The notes: generated by a model not told the origin, from the letters alone. Counted from the stretch's first letter, positions 47,360 to 59,100 are shown. The stretch: 64,000 nucleotides of DNA from Opisthorchis felineus (GCA_004794785.1 SJOL01000802.1:919217-983216); one strand, 5' to 3'. Numbers and translations are program-made.

Positions 47360-47546
47360 CCTTGACGAGAGACTCACCTTGTATCCAGCTGAATCTCTCG
47401 TTTTAGCATGTTCTTCACCAATTGAACGTGCTGCACAAAGAGAGCCGCGTGTCTCAGTTGGTCAGATATTCGAGATATCGCAGTATATTTCCATGAAGAA
47501 GACTGCCCGTAAGGTTTCTGGACCATCTTCGACGGCCCACGACCGT
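47360..47546 (-). repeat. Family B part unit truncating a gypsy fragment (copy B11)
   Basis: GAGAGACTCACC, CAGCTGAATCTCTCGT, GAACGTGCTGCACAAAG, CAGATATTCGAGATATCGCAG and CTTCGACGGCCCACGACC. It stops at the cleavage-site side of the hammerhead, exactly where the RT reading frame begins. Confidence 0.85.
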
Positions 47547-48268
47547 GCAATATCGGGATTGCTGGAGCGATTCGAAAATCTCCGCAACCGAAGCGACAGC
47601 TACAACCCGATTTACGGTCTGTTCATTCAAACGCCGGAAATCCACGCAAAATCGGTATTTCCCGTTCGCCTTCTTCACAAGCACAACTGGGGAGTTGTAT
47701 GCACTGTTGGCTTCCTCGATTATGCAGCATCTCTTGAACTTGCTTATGGACATCCCCCGTAGATGGGGCGGCAGCGGACGGGGGCCGGACGGTCGAAAGC
47801 GTTCGGACGAGAGCGCAATTTCGTGTTCAGTCCACGAAAAGAAGCCAAACGGATCTTCTTCGCCTGTGAACAGTTCGGAGAACTCCTCGACCACGGGCTG
47901 TACTGACGGCACATTACAAGTCGGGAGCTTCCGGACACGCAGTTCTCTCACAGCAGTGCTTGGGTAACCTTCAAGCTTGACTGAACCATACTTTGTCATC
48001 TGTTTTCCCGGCTTTAGGTCCACCACGGATTCTGCGCTCTTGAGAAAATCCGCTCCCAAAATTGTCTGTTCTATGTCTGGGCTGATGAGGAACTCGTGCT
48101 GCACCGGCATGTCGCCTTGGCGCATTGAGTGCATTGACAATCCGTCAATTTTCAGTCGGTATCCACCCACTGCTCTCGCGGCTAGCGCGCACGATTTGTA
48201 TTCAGCTTCGTTCAGTCTCCGCCTGACTGGGGCTCCTACTGTTGCATTTCGCAGTGGTTTTTAACTTG
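47547..48268 (-). mobile_element. Ty3/gypsy LTR retrotransposon fragment (protease end and RT start)
   Basis: A roughly 240-codon frame is open on the minus strand. It starts inside the retropepsin (EFLISPDIEQTILGADFLKS, the conserved ILG-DFL end of the protease). A linker follows, then the RT N-terminus with NSPVVLVKKANGKYRFCVDF and RRLNEQT. The active-site DSG/DTG motif upstream and the RT catalytic YXDD downstream are absent. The 5' side ends at an in-frame stop near 48268 and the 3' side at a B repeat at 47546. It is a dead fragment, though its reading frame is uninterrupted, so it may be fairly young. Flukes carry several Ty3/gypsy lineages; the lineage cannot be fixed here. Confidence 0.85.
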
Positions 48269-48486
48269 GCAGTTTGGGTAATATCAAGTTTTTGTTCGCC
48301 CTCCACCACAACTGCTGGACTTCAACCAATGGCTACCGGCGCCTTACGAGTAACGAAGCCGAATTTCGGACACCTGCCTGACGTCTTGGATAATTGTGAC
48401 AACCTAATGTGGACGAAGGTGAGTTCACATGACTACTTTGCCTCTTTTGTAGATTTCAGCTCAAGATGGGTTATTTCATTAATGTG

Positions 48487-48517
48487 ATACACTACTCAAA
48501 AGGCCGTTCAAAACTCC
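48487..48517 (-). repeat. Family B end fragment (copy B12a)
   Basis: ACACTACTCAAAAGGCCGTTCAAAACT matches the 3' end of B on the minus strand. It directly precedes B12b. Confidence 0.6.
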
Positions 48518-48520
48518 CCC

Positions 48521-48706
48521 TGAGTAGTATATCACGTCTATACAATGTGTTGCGATGTCTCGAATATCGTACCAAGTGAAATATGAACAGGCCTGGGGCA
48601 GCACATTCAGTTGAAGAAGAACAGCATAAACGAGAGTTTCAGCTGGGTTCCAGATGAGTCTCCCATGAAAACAGAATGGGTATGCAGATGAGTGTATTGA
48701 TCAAAT
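48521..48706 (+). repeat. Family B part unit (copy B12b)
   Basis: GAGTAGTATATCACGTC, GCGATGTCTCGAATATCGTA, CACATTCAGTTGAAGAA, CATAAACGAGAG and GCAGATGAGTGTATTGATC. The hammerhead is absent. Confidence 0.8.
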
Positions 48707-48976
48707 GGACTATTTTAGTAAACTTTAATCTTCAAGGGATGGTTTCGCTGAAGGAGGAGAGACTCTACGGCATTGTTTTATATTCTTTGGCGGTGTTAAA
48801 ACGACATTACATGTTACTGAGAACAATGAAAAACGCGGAAGAAATTCCGAAGTTATTACCAGGTATGGCGTTGAAGTAGGCTGTTGAAAACAACTCTGTG
48901 CAAGCTTGAGATGTTATGAAACGTAGGTAGTTCGGTTACGCTGTTTGGTTGTTGTAGTGGTCTGTTCGCCGAACGT

Positions 48977-49073
48977 GGCAGTCGGATTGCAAACGTTTCG
49001 TTACCAATCAAGGAGAGATCGCCTCACGCTAAGTCTCCCCGGTTGGTGACGAAACGTTTGCAATCCAACTGCC
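48977..49073. repeat. 31-bp near-perfect inverted repeat (foldback)
   Basis: The arm 48977-49007 (GGCAGTCGGATTGC...) is complementary to 49043-49073 (...GCAATCCAACTGCC) with two mismatches, across a 35-nt loop. It would form a stable hairpin on either strand. Confidence 0.85.
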
Positions 49074-49382
49074 CGGCTCATTTAGCAGATCAGTAACAAA
49101 TTTCGAAACTATCAGTCATCATCTAAACCCTGTTGAAGGTTCTGAAGGCAAATATATAATGCAGCTCAGATTGATCCGCGCAAGTGTCCAGGGCTGGATG
49201 AAGCTGGTCAGGTTGCTGGGCAGTCAGATGTATCTCATCGGGTTGTGAAATTTCATTGTCCCATCAAGCAGGTGAAATCTGAAGAAAACGGAACTGACCA
49301 TGCACAACTGGACTTGTTTCCAAGGATTACATTCAGGACTTCGATTTGCTATCCACAACTGGTTAGAAGTCTATGAATGATC

Positions 49383-49622
49383 CTGTATCATTTGAGAACA
49401 TCATAAACGAGAGATTCAGCTGGGTTCCAGGTGAGTCTCTCACAAAACCAAATTTGTTTGCAAATGAGTGTATTTCGCTAATTTCGTGCAATTTGGGTTC
49501 CAGTAGAATATATGGTTGACGGAAACTCGGGGACTGCACCTACCTGATGAGCCCCAAGAAGGGCGAAACTGGTCGTGGGCTGTCGAAGAGTTTTCAGCAA
49601 CCTTGTGAGTAGTGTGTTACGT
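49383..49622 (+). repeat. Family B unit with hammerhead (copy B13)
   Basis: ACATCATAAACGAGAGATTC, AGCTGGGTTCCAGGTGAGTC and GCAAATGAGTGTATTTCGC, then the hammerhead and GAGTAGTGTGTTACG. Confidence 0.9.
49513..49604 (+). ncRNA. Type I hammerhead motif, core intact (B13)
   Basis: CTGATGA 49544-49550, stem II GCCC/GGGC, GAAA 49565-49568, stem III ACTGGT (one base off the palindrome, giving a G-U in a dimer), cleavage predicted after C49574. Confidence 0.77.
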
Positions 49623-52248
49623 CCACACGGCTTCCTCGTTTTGATTGGGCGATTGAATAAACTGCCCATACGAATAACAGCTCTATTCTTGTTCGAAATT
49701 CACGGTCCCTTTTACCAGAATAGACGGTCCGATAGTTTTCAAAAATTATTTTGAAAAAACACTCTTGCAGTTTGATAAATGCAACCATCATTCACGCAAA
49801 TGAAACAAAATCCGGTTCCTTTGTCTCACTAAAATACCCATCAACAAAAACCACAAAACTAATCAAAAATTGGTTCTCCTTATCAAAAGAAATCTGGTAT
49901 GTCGTTCATGTGACATGAATCGATCGACCCGGTCGTTCTCTAGACCATCTCACAGCATCCGGTTGGACGCGACTTGGGTTTCGGTGATAACCAATCGTCC
50001 ATGTTTATCTCCGTTTCCTAATTTAGTAGCCAAATAGTTAGCTTTTATTTCGTTATTTACCCTATTTTAACCATTAGATATGTTCTGACCGGATGACGAG
50101 ATCGCCACTGTGTTCTTGTTCAAACTATGGAGATATTCAAGCAAATTGATGTAGGTTTATAAACTCGCTTGCAAGTTGGGTTCCTGTCAACGGGGGAGAA
50201 TTAACTTGATCTCGGGTGAAGCACTAACCGCACGTGTTACGGAACCATTCAGAAACGCTCACTCTGGATAGCGAGATATCGTAGAGGACGTTGGAAGCTT
50301 TCAATTTCGGTATTATTTGACGTAGGATCCCATTTAAAGTCTATTTGAAACAGATCGATGGGCGCATCGTCTGGAGTTCACCAAAAGTTGTTTTGCGGGG
50401 GAGAAGTTATCACGAGTAGAGGAACATGTTAACCTTCCTTGAGGGAGTGAACTCTCTCTGGGGATCACTAGAAATATTCCACAAAGGTTCCGTCTATATC
50501 GCGCAACTCATACTGAATTCATAAAAGTTTTTCTAAACCTGGGGTTAGGCTTCGCAGTAGACGTCTGGCTTACTTCGTGAGCTGGATAGCTCCATATTTA
50601 CATCGCGTTCTCTGAAGCAAAGCCATCTTCAAACTGACCTACATAAAAGAGTGATATGACAGCCTAAATTAATCATGGGCTAATTGCACGAAATTCTGCA
50701 AAGTCATCGCAGAAATCATCACAAAAAATATGGTCTCCTTCCGCGCTGGATTTAAAAGTTTTCAAGGTCACACTTCCAGTGAAGCACTTTGTAACAGAAG
50801 CTCTAGACGCCTCTGCAGATGCAATAGCTTGAGGACACAATGATCATTACTGCAAATCTATCAAGCACTCTCAACTAGCGGCCAATCAATAATCCATTAA
50901 GACTGGTGTCAGGAATGAACACTTTAGGATGAGAAACAGAACCTTAGGCTCTATGTTGCTTATGGCAATATAAGGCGAAGCTCAAAACCACTGAGAACAT
51001 TGGAATTTGGGACCACTTTTATACAAGATGACTAGGGATTAGAACAGAATTCGAACCCATTTCGTGCTCGTTGGTTTGCTCCCCATACCGAACCCTTAAA
51101 TAGGAGGTATTTCCTGAGTTTGGTGCATTTTGGTCTATAAGGGGCAAAATCCTTTGTCAGAAAACAAGATTCTGGGCGTAACGCCTGCATAGATATGAAG
51201 TTCTTTGAAAACTGCTCAATGTAGATACTTGTGGAGAATGACCTCTCCTCTGGGGTGAGGTCATAGTGGCCTCTGCCACTACGGCGCTTTACGACGAATC
51301 TAGATTTGTCCACATTTGAAGTAACTTCAGTGAAAACTCCTTTGCGAGTTTTCTTTTCCGTCATTCAAGTATTGAACCCCTACCGTGCCCTCAGAAAGAC
51401 CTGAAGACTACTCTGATACTTTCTTGGCATTGCTGGGAGGTAAGACTCATATAAACGATACAATGAAGCGTTACACGTACTACGGAGGACAGGAAGGCAA
51501 TGAGTTCATTCTGGAACGCAGCAGACTACTATTGCTCAATGGACGGACTCGATATTGAAAATGGCAGAGTACCCTTACACTTTCTAAAAGTAATCAAACA
51601 TGATGTCACCGAATGATGTCCTGCATAGTTTATCCCTTCCAATCCGGATTCTTACAGTAAGGGCTTGTCATCAATTCGTTAGTGTCCGTCCTTTGGTTTC
51701 CTGTAGAATTCCGAGGTAGATATTTTGATAAAATCCCTCCTTATTACGGTTTTTCGATATGTCTGGTTTACGACCAAAGTCTCTTTCAATCGCTCGGATG
51801 GCATTTCATTGCGGTTCTATCATAACGACAGTTGTATTTCCACAAAAGTGCCTGTGCGATTGAGCGACAGCCTGGTTAGGTGAACACTAATCCATTAGCT
51901 TATCCACGTGACCGCACTCGTAACCTCATACCACGTGAGTGATTACGAATGTAGCCTGGTGTCAGTACCGGTGTACACCTCACGAAAGACTGGAGGAACA
52001 GGTTTTGCAAGCGTAGAAAATGGTACAAAACGTGCAACGTCCAATATCATGTATAGCTGTTAGAGACTCATCAGATATGCCATGGTAAACGGAGCAAAGT
52101 TTTGAGCTTTCGCAGACACGAAACTTCAACAAAGTTGTCAAACCTGTGAAACTAGAAGTTTCCGACAACCGTTTCCTTAATATAATCTTGGATGAGGAAG
52201 AAAAATTCCCCGAAGCCATTTGACAAATGCAATCCTCTGGATACCGAT
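49623..52248. other. No gene recognised (2.6 kb)
   Basis: The minus-strand frame at 51364-51032 (110 codons, Lys/Arg-rich start) has no recognised domain. No repeat family seen. Confidence 0.45.
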
Positions 52249-52249
52249 G

Positions 52250-52620
52250 TGGTTCTCACGGGAGACTGACCAAAAACCCAGCAGAATCTCTATTCTATGA
52301 TGTTTTTCAACAAAGGCCACTTCATGTTCCAGTTGCCACGATATTCCAGATATCGCAGCGTGTTTTTCACAAGGTTGCTGAAAACCCACCGACAGTCCCC
52401 GAACGGTTTCACTCTTCCACTTCGGCCCCAACATCTAGACCAATTGCCACCCCCCCCACCCCCGCCGAACTCAGCTGAGGTTCTGTCAAACTTACGTTTC
52501 ACTTGAGCCCAAACTACGCTAAATTTGACAGATACACTCATTTGCATACCTATTTGGTTTCCAAGGGAGACTCACCTCATTGCCCAGTTGAGTCTATCTT
52601 TTAGGATTTCCATCTTCTAC
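52250..52620 (-). repeat. Family B, just over one unit, degenerate (copy B14)
   Basis: GGAGACT recurs at 52261 and 52566, about 305 bp apart. The hammerhead region carries a C-rich insertion (52447-52466) and mutated boxes. It lies directly 3' of E2 on the minus strand. Confidence 0.8.
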
Positions 52621-53370
52621 TATGTACCTGATAGAAATTTGTCATCATCCTGTGAGGACATTGGTTGCTACATGCCATGTTTCTGACTACCAGTTTTTGC
52701 AAACATACCGTAATCTTTCCTACTTGTGAGATGAAAATACTTCGACAAGATTGCCTAATCTGGAAGCGTAGAAGAATGCTCGTAAATTTTCCAAATGAGT
52801 TGAGAGATGAAAAACTACGAACCATACGGTATAGATCAGCACTTTGAGGTTTTCGCAACTGCCGGATTTTGTTGACTTTTCATCCACACTATTTAGTTTT
52901 ATGCCTGGTCGGAGATGATGACTCTCGTTTGCCCACACTAAACGAGGAACATCAAGGTCAGGCTCACCCAGTGTTGTAGCTCGCTGGCGGAACATATTCT
53001 GGGGAATATTTCTTGATCAAAGTCTGGAAAAGCCGATACTCATTGTGATAAAACCTTACACCAAATTTGGCTTCATTGTTTATCAACTCCTGTTTACATA
53101 GAATTGCACCAGACTTTGAGGTTGACCTTATCACGTACCCATATTGCTGCGCGCAACCAAGAAACATGAGAAGAAGGGTAGATTTGAAGTCTGTTGTCCT
53201 TGGAGGGGGGGGGATAAGGACACATCCAAACTTCATGCGATGAATACCAGAGTTCTAGGAAGGTGTCGTTTCGGGACCCATACAGATGGGTGAGTCGGGT
53301 CTGAGCAATTTCCCTGCCAGTAGGGCCTGTTTACCTTGCCAGCAAAATCCCAGTGCAACCGTTGCTCATG
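52621..53370 (-). repeat. Family E repeat (copy E2)
   Basis: About 750 bp, aligning in reverse with 60400-61170. Shared blocks include TAGGAAGGTGTCGTTT, ACGAGGAAC and its neighbours CGTTTGCCCA, ACTCTCGTTTG, CACACTATTTAG and GTTTGCAAAAAC. Broken peptides such as FYHNEYRLFQTLIKK and SADLYRMVRSFSSLNS match the E1 copy. Function unknown. Confidence 0.75.
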
Positions 53371-53379
53371 TGAATTATG

Positions 53380-53990
53380 TATTTGTTCAACCTAACAGCC
53401 CAGAGGTCCCAGGTTTGACAATCTTTACTGGAGTTTCGTCAGGTGTGCACTGCTGATGATTCCCAATAAGGATGAAACAGCTGTACAGTTCCGCTCAGCA
53501 TTTCAGCATAGATTAGTTTCACTTACGGGACGAAATCTAGGTTACAAAGTACCAAATCTGCTTACAGTAGCACTAATCTATAGGTTTCTCAGAGTTAGAA
53601 CAATTGCACAAGATGACTGAAACTTCCATCTGAGAAGTCATCACTCAAAGAAACGGTCAGTTCGTGGCCACGTGATATAGTTTCTGTAATTTAAGGATGA
53701 GCGGTGCTATCTCCTATCGAAGTGAGAACTAATCACACTGCTGCTCAGCCGCTCGTGACCGAACGTTTATGTGTTCAACCACTGGCCAGGTGGTCGCGGG
53801 TTCGAGACTACCTAGTGGAGTTTAATGAGATGCGCACCGCTTGCGAATAACACTAAGGACGAAACAGCTGTACAATGATTCTTGACCATTCAGCATAGAT
53901 TGGCTTCGTTTATAGGGCAACATCTTAATCGAAAATTAGGTAGGTTCTAAAACGGGTCTTGGTCACGCCATTTCTTGAGTCCGAAGTCTT
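53380..53990 (+). mobile_element. Family D element, about 1.5 units (copy D5)
   Basis: ATGAAACAGCTGTACA at 53473 and CGAAACAGCTGTACA near 53870 are about 395 bp apart. Between them is the tRNA-like block with GGTTCGAGAC at 53799-53808. It starts with a tRNA-like 3' half (GGTCCCAGGTTTGAC). Organisation is head-to-tail. Confidence 0.8.
53447..53491 (+). ncRNA. Type I hammerhead motif, core intact (D5)
   Basis: GCACTG is followed by CTGATGA (53453-53459), stem II TCC/GGA closed by a T-T mismatch instead of G-C, GAAA 53474-53477, the palindromic stem III ACAGCTGT (53477-53484), and A53485 as the cleavage base (GTA). CAGTTC then pairs with GCACTG except at one position; other D copies have CAGTGC, a perfect partner. 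Confidence 0.68.
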
Positions 53991-54065
53991 CTTACTATCT
54001 ATGATAATCGAAATCAGATAAGCTGGAGGAGTTAGCGATGGCGGTGACTTGAAAAACAACCTTTC

Positions 54066-54290
54066 CCACAGCGAACTACACTCATTCGCACACCAAATTG
54101 GTTTTGACGGGAGACTCAGCTGGAACCCAGCGGAATCTCTCGTTTATGATGTTTTCAAGCAGCTGAATGTACTGCACCAGGCCGCCTCATATTTCAGTTG
54201 GCACGATTTTCGAGATATTGCAATACCTTGTATAGGCGTAATACACTACTCATAAGGTTACTGCCGAGGAGTTTTCAGCAACCTTTCCCA
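54066..54290. repeat. Family B inverted pair (copy B15)
   Basis: 54066-54265 is minus (CACTCATTCGCACACCAAAT to CACTACTCATAAGGTTACTG). 54268-54290 is a short plus fragment, GAGGAGTTTTCAGCAACCTTT. They are joined without a spacer. Confidence 0.8.
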
Positions 54291-54879
54291 CACTTCTCCG
54301 GGCTATACTACGAAATCTAGCACATTGGAAATCCGGCATTTTCAGTGTTAGACTTCATCTGCAGAAATTTCCTTTTGCCTGGTGGTGTTGTCGTCTGACT
54401 ACCGATCAGATGAACTTGGGCAGATGAAGTGGTGGCTGGAGTTCGCAACCACAGCATCCTTGTTTTCTTGGTATTCTGTCAAGCATATTTGCCGTAGTCT
54501 TATTGTGACCCCTTGTATGCTAACAATAGGTTATTTGCTTTGTCAATCTAAGTGACCTATTTTGGTTTTTCTAACTAGTTTAGTTACTAACAGAAACGAC
54601 TCATACAAATTCAATTTCTCATTAAGTTACTCCGCTCAAATAGTTGTTGCACATGCCAAAACGTTTGTCGTTGCTTAGATTGTGATGTCTTCACAGCAAA
54701 ATGGGTTTTTACTTGTAAAAAAAGTAAGGAAAAACTCCCCATGACAAGTGTGGTTGGCTTGTCCGTCAAGACTACGTGGATGGGTCATGTAGAAATGTGA
54801 ATTTTCGTTCTCAGATCTGTTTGCCTGCCATCTCGTTAACGTTCTGGGGTTCCTAAACACAATTTATTTCCCTCACGGA
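54291..54879. other. No gene recognised
   Basis: Nothing convincing on either strand. Confidence 0.4.
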
Positions 54880-55038
54880 ACACACTACTCATAAGGTTAC
54901 TGAAAACTCATTGAAAGCTCAGGACCGGTTTTGTCCTTCTTGGAGCTCAGCAAGTAGGCAAACGACTCAATTTTCCGCAAACCTTATGTTCCACACGAAC
55001 AAGAGATTCAAATTAATCTCAGATGAATCCCTCGTTTT
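54880..55038 (-). repeat. Family B part unit (copy B16a)
   Basis: ACACTACTCATAAGGTTACTG, GGACCGGTTTTGTCCTTCTT, AAACCTTATGTTCC and AATCCCTCGTTTTTA. The core is mutated (GAGCTCAGCAAG in place of the CTCATCAG complement). It faces B16b. Confidence 0.8.
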
Positions 55039-55039
55039 T

Positions 55040-55705
55040 AGATATTGCTCTGATAGGATTCAGTTGGGTCTGCCGTTAGCACCAAATTAATTTGCAAGTG
55101 AGTGTATTGCACTAAAGACGTACAGTTCGGTGTTTGAATAGAATGCAAGTTGGAAGGGAACTCGAGGACTGCGCCTACCTGATGAGCCCCAAGCAGGACG
55201 AAACCGGTCTTGGGCTGTCGATGGGTTTTCGGCAACCTTGTGAGTAACGTGTTACGTCTAGATAACAACTTATTGCGGCTTCTCGAATATCGTACCAACT
55301 GATACATGAGGCGGCCTTGTACAGTGCAGCACATTCAATTGAAGCAGACCATCATAAACGAGAGATTCAGCTGGATTCAGTTTAGTTTCCTTTAAAAACC
55401 AACTTTGTTTGCAAGTAAGCGTATTTGTTGAAACAGCTTATTGTGTTTAAAAAGGATAACCCTCGGTCAGACAGCATAAAAGAAACATCGGCTGTGTTTG
55501 CCTTTGTAGTTACTGTACAAAGAAACATCCACGGGAGTATTAAAATATCTTCTCAACAGAAGTGGTTTCTGGCGAAATGCAACAATAACTTCGGTGTTAC
55601 TAAGAGAAACTCAGGGACTAAGTCAACCTGGTGGACATTAAGTAAGGCGAAACTGGCAGGGAGTTGTCACAGGACTTTACGCAGCCTTGTGAGTAATGCG
55701 TTTTG
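55040..55705 (+). repeat. Family B array, two hammerheads (copy B16b)
   Basis: The first hammerhead is at 55146-55243. Then come the CGAATATCGTACCAACTGA, CATGAGGCGGCC and CATAAACGAGAGATTCAGC blocks, a 150-bp unrelated insert (about 55445-55590) and a decayed second hammerhead (CTGGTGGA, CGAAAC) at about 55600-55705. Confidence 0.8.
55146..55243 (+). ncRNA. Type I hammerhead motif, core intact (B16b)
   Basis: CTGATGA 55179-55185, stem II with one mismatch, GAAA 55200-55203, stem III ACCGGT, cleavage predicted after C55209. The inner stem I GCCTAC faces TTGGGC (one pair lost). Confidence 0.7.
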
Positions 55706-56699
55706 TCCAGAACTGTTTGCTATTGAGAAAGTCACCTGATTGGGGCTTTCGTCAACGCTTTCTAACCCCCCTTCACAAATGTGTGGGGCAGGATTGATCA
55801 ACCGAGTTAACGAGTCACTCAGAAAAAGGCACTGAGTTGCCGTCACATTTGAGAGTGCAACTGGACTGTAATCAAAACAAGATCAAAGATCGTATCGGGT
55901 TTTTCTGAATTTCTCGATCGGTTTTGAAAGGCCGGACAGATCATAAGGAAGGTATTTTCCTTTTTGTGGGAACATCCGTCTCTGCTAAATGCGCAGTAGA
56001 ACTAAGATTATTCCTTCACGACCCAGCAAGATGGGTTTATTCACATAATTTGCCAGATTAACAAAAGATTTTTGACACGCGGAAAGTGGTGGGGATTTCA
56101 GCAGTTTGTTCTTTACATGGTAGCAGACCTTGGACTGAGGTCCTAACAAAGATTGGTGACGTCATACCCGGTGGCCGATAGTGTCACTCAGTCTTCTTGT
56201 AAGTAACTTTGTAATCGAATCACCTTTGAATGACAGACTACGTGTTTGTTTGTCCTATGCAGAAGGCAATTCCGACCGATTCATTGTGGATAATCGTTCT
56301 TGCTGAATTCCGAGGAATTCAACACGGATCACGCTTTATCGCTCGCAGTCAGGTGCTGCTACGGCCGAGAAGCCTATTCCGCGCAAGATTGGCCAAAAGT
56401 TCGGGACGCTTGCCGGTCCGGTATCAAGCCGAGATCTGATTGGTCAAAAGTCTGGACCCAACAGCCGATCATGACCCAGTATTGGCCGAATGCCGGTTGC
56501 CAATGTGGCATCCAGAAGGCATCAGAATTTCCAGAAAGTTTTCGCCGCTTACACTATATATATGAAGCGCTGTACAAGTGTTCTTGACTTGGCTTTGGGT
56601 GTTAATATACCTTGTGCACCTTTGGTGGTTGTTTTTGACGAGAACGCTAGCTTGGGAGACTCAGACCGAGAACTAAGCTGAGGAAAGTACCGTTACTAC
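55706..56699. other. No gene recognised
   Basis: The open frames at 56230-56681 are overlapping and undomained. Confidence 0.4.
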
Positions 56700-56945
56700 A
56701 ACACCTATGCCTCCAGTCATCTTGTAAACACCCACTGGAACATATTTTCATGAATCCGTGCGTAAGACATTAGGTTTTGTTTCTGTTTAGATGGGACAAC
56801 ATTCCTAGTGTGAGCGCCATTCCCTTCCAGAGCTGCTTTTTGTCTGTGGATAGAAACTAACATCATGAACGCCACTGAGTTTGGTTGGGCTCCATATCGT
56901 CCAGTGTCTCCAGCCCTGGAGGGAGAACAGCGCTAGGATCGGTTG
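56700..56945 (+). repeat. Family H dispersed repeat (copy H2)
   Basis: Matches H1 at 42.5 kb (CACCTATGCCTCCA, GATAGAAACTAACATCATGAACG split by two changes, TCTCCAGCC). Confidence 0.5.
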
Positions 56946-57599
56946 ATTAGATTAGAATCGAAAGCCATTTCACTAGTCCATCTTTCAAAGGAGATCCAGT
57001 AGTTGTCCTCAAAACATTTCCAGCAGCTAATCTTAGGTCCTCGCTTACCACTAGTCCACTAACGCCCGTTAGCTATAAGGACAGAAATTTCTCTTCACAC
57101 CCGAAACTGTCAGACGGAAGAAGGTGAGAACGTACATCTTGTGAACTATGAACGGTATCAAGAAAGTTGATTATCAGCGGTGAGGCCGCCAGTCTAATCG
57201 ACACAGACCATTTAATAAGCACTGAGTTTGTATTCTGAATTTTCTTCAAGTTACCGACCAAAGCCCCAAAGAAGTCCCCCAAAGAGGCCCCAAGGAAGTA
57301 TCCACTCACTCAAATTACGTGCTCAGAAATGTCCAATTTTCGGCTCCGAACTTGCCTCTTTTGACAACCGCGGAGCCGAAACAGAGAGTTTCCAGCTCAT
57401 TGGTTCTCCAATATAAATGCCACCTGCCAAAAGAACCGCGTTTTTCGTTGATGCCAATTGGAACCCCTTAAGAAGACCACATTCACACAAAAGCCGTTAA
57501 TCATACAGTAGGGGGCTCTCTTTTGTAAAAGTACAATAATTAAATCCCAAACAACATGAGACACTAATTTTACTACTAATACGAGTAATCATTCAGAGT

Positions 57600-57757
57600 T
57601 AACACCCTTTAGGTGCCCAGCTGCTAACCGAAGGAAACACGAGGGCTTATATACTGACAGGTCGCCCAGGCCTAGACAGGAGCAGTCGATATGTCGGATT
57701 AGAACCGCGGGCCTTCCGGTCACTGACTTTACGCCCTAGTCACTGAGCCATCTCGAG
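57600..57757 (-). mobile_element. Family A SINE
   Basis: On the minus strand it has TGGCTCAGTGACTAGGGCG, a mutated B-box (GGTTCTAATCC), TCCTGTCTAGGCCTGGGC and CCTAAAGGGTG. Confidence 0.85.
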
Positions 57758-57759
57758 CC

Positions 57760-59100
57760 GTAAATCACTGCGATTAGGTCATTGCTGTTGGTGCACAGCC
57801 GACCTCGATTTCAAAGCAGCTGCGTGTTGTATAGGGCCGTTTGAAAACTGTAGAATAATAATGTTGGTATCACACACCTGTTTTTGCTACCAGGTTGGGT
57901 CATGGGATCTACACGATACCTATTCGGAGGCAGGTTGTGCAGGCCCCTCCCGGCGCACGGTAGTCTGGCGTGAGAAGTTGAAACCAGTCGCGACAATGTA
58001 TCGCCTCTCACTCCGCTCTGGGGAACAAGCACACACATCTGCTGCAACGCTGTCACTGGTCTGACAGAACCTTGAAACTGCGTATTCCGTACCTGCAATC
58101 CCGGTTACACCGGATTGGACAGAATAAAACAGGTGGGGAGGGAGATCTTTCGTGTGTGATGGGGATAGTACCAGTCAAGTGCAAATAGCGAGGCTGTCAA
58201 GTCGCAAACGTTGTTGGTTGAACCTGTACAAGTCGGAATTCTGCGTGCCCCTGTGTGTCCAATAAAGTCTGCGCAAAATTTAGGCTCGACATGACAGTCC
58301 CGTAACCAGACAAACTGTCCCCCACTGGCCGAGGTGGTGTGGAGGCCGGCTCGCTCTGAATTCACCTAGCTGATTTTCTACAAAAGGAGCATTTTTCAGG
58401 AGAACGTACGATTTCTAGGTATGGTGTTGCACGCATTCTCACCTTGTCCGCTTCGAGATTATTCTGCAACTTGTCATAAAATTCATATCTTTCTTACGAT
58501 GTGAAACAAGCGAGGATCGTTGAGCGAATCAGTTTGGGCTATTTTGACACCGGCACAAAAAATTAACTGTGGTGGAGAAACTTAGTGAACCGTCATGGAT
58601 ATGTGACCACACAGAACAAAGCTCCTGGTTGGCTAGAAATCTTTTTGTCATGGCTAAAAACAAAGGTAATTTTTCGGCTTCTCTCAAGGATGACCTCCAG
58701 TGGTGGGGACTGTATTGCACGGAAATCTCTTATTAGCCGGACAAATACGAAAGAGTAGTTTTATGCGAACCAGCTGGAATCTCATGAATACGAAAATGTG
58801 GATGTCCACCGAAAACTTAGAGTTGTCACCTTTTGGAAGAATCTCCCTTCATAAAGAACCGGGTTACGTTAGAGGGAAGTTTTCGATGTTGAACATCGCC
58901 TCCCTAGAAGAGAGCACCATCAGAAAAGACGACTTTTACTCGTTTCCATGAAGCGCACATGTGGGACATTTTTCGGCTGTTAACAGTCATTGTGTGATTG
59001 TGCCTTTCCGTCTTCTAGTTTCAAACTTAATGACCCCGTTTCCATGAGAATTACCAATATCTTACAACCCACACCGTTCTTAGTATAAACCATTTATATA
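57760..59100. other. No gene recognised
   Basis: Nothing convincing on either strand. Confidence 0.4.
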
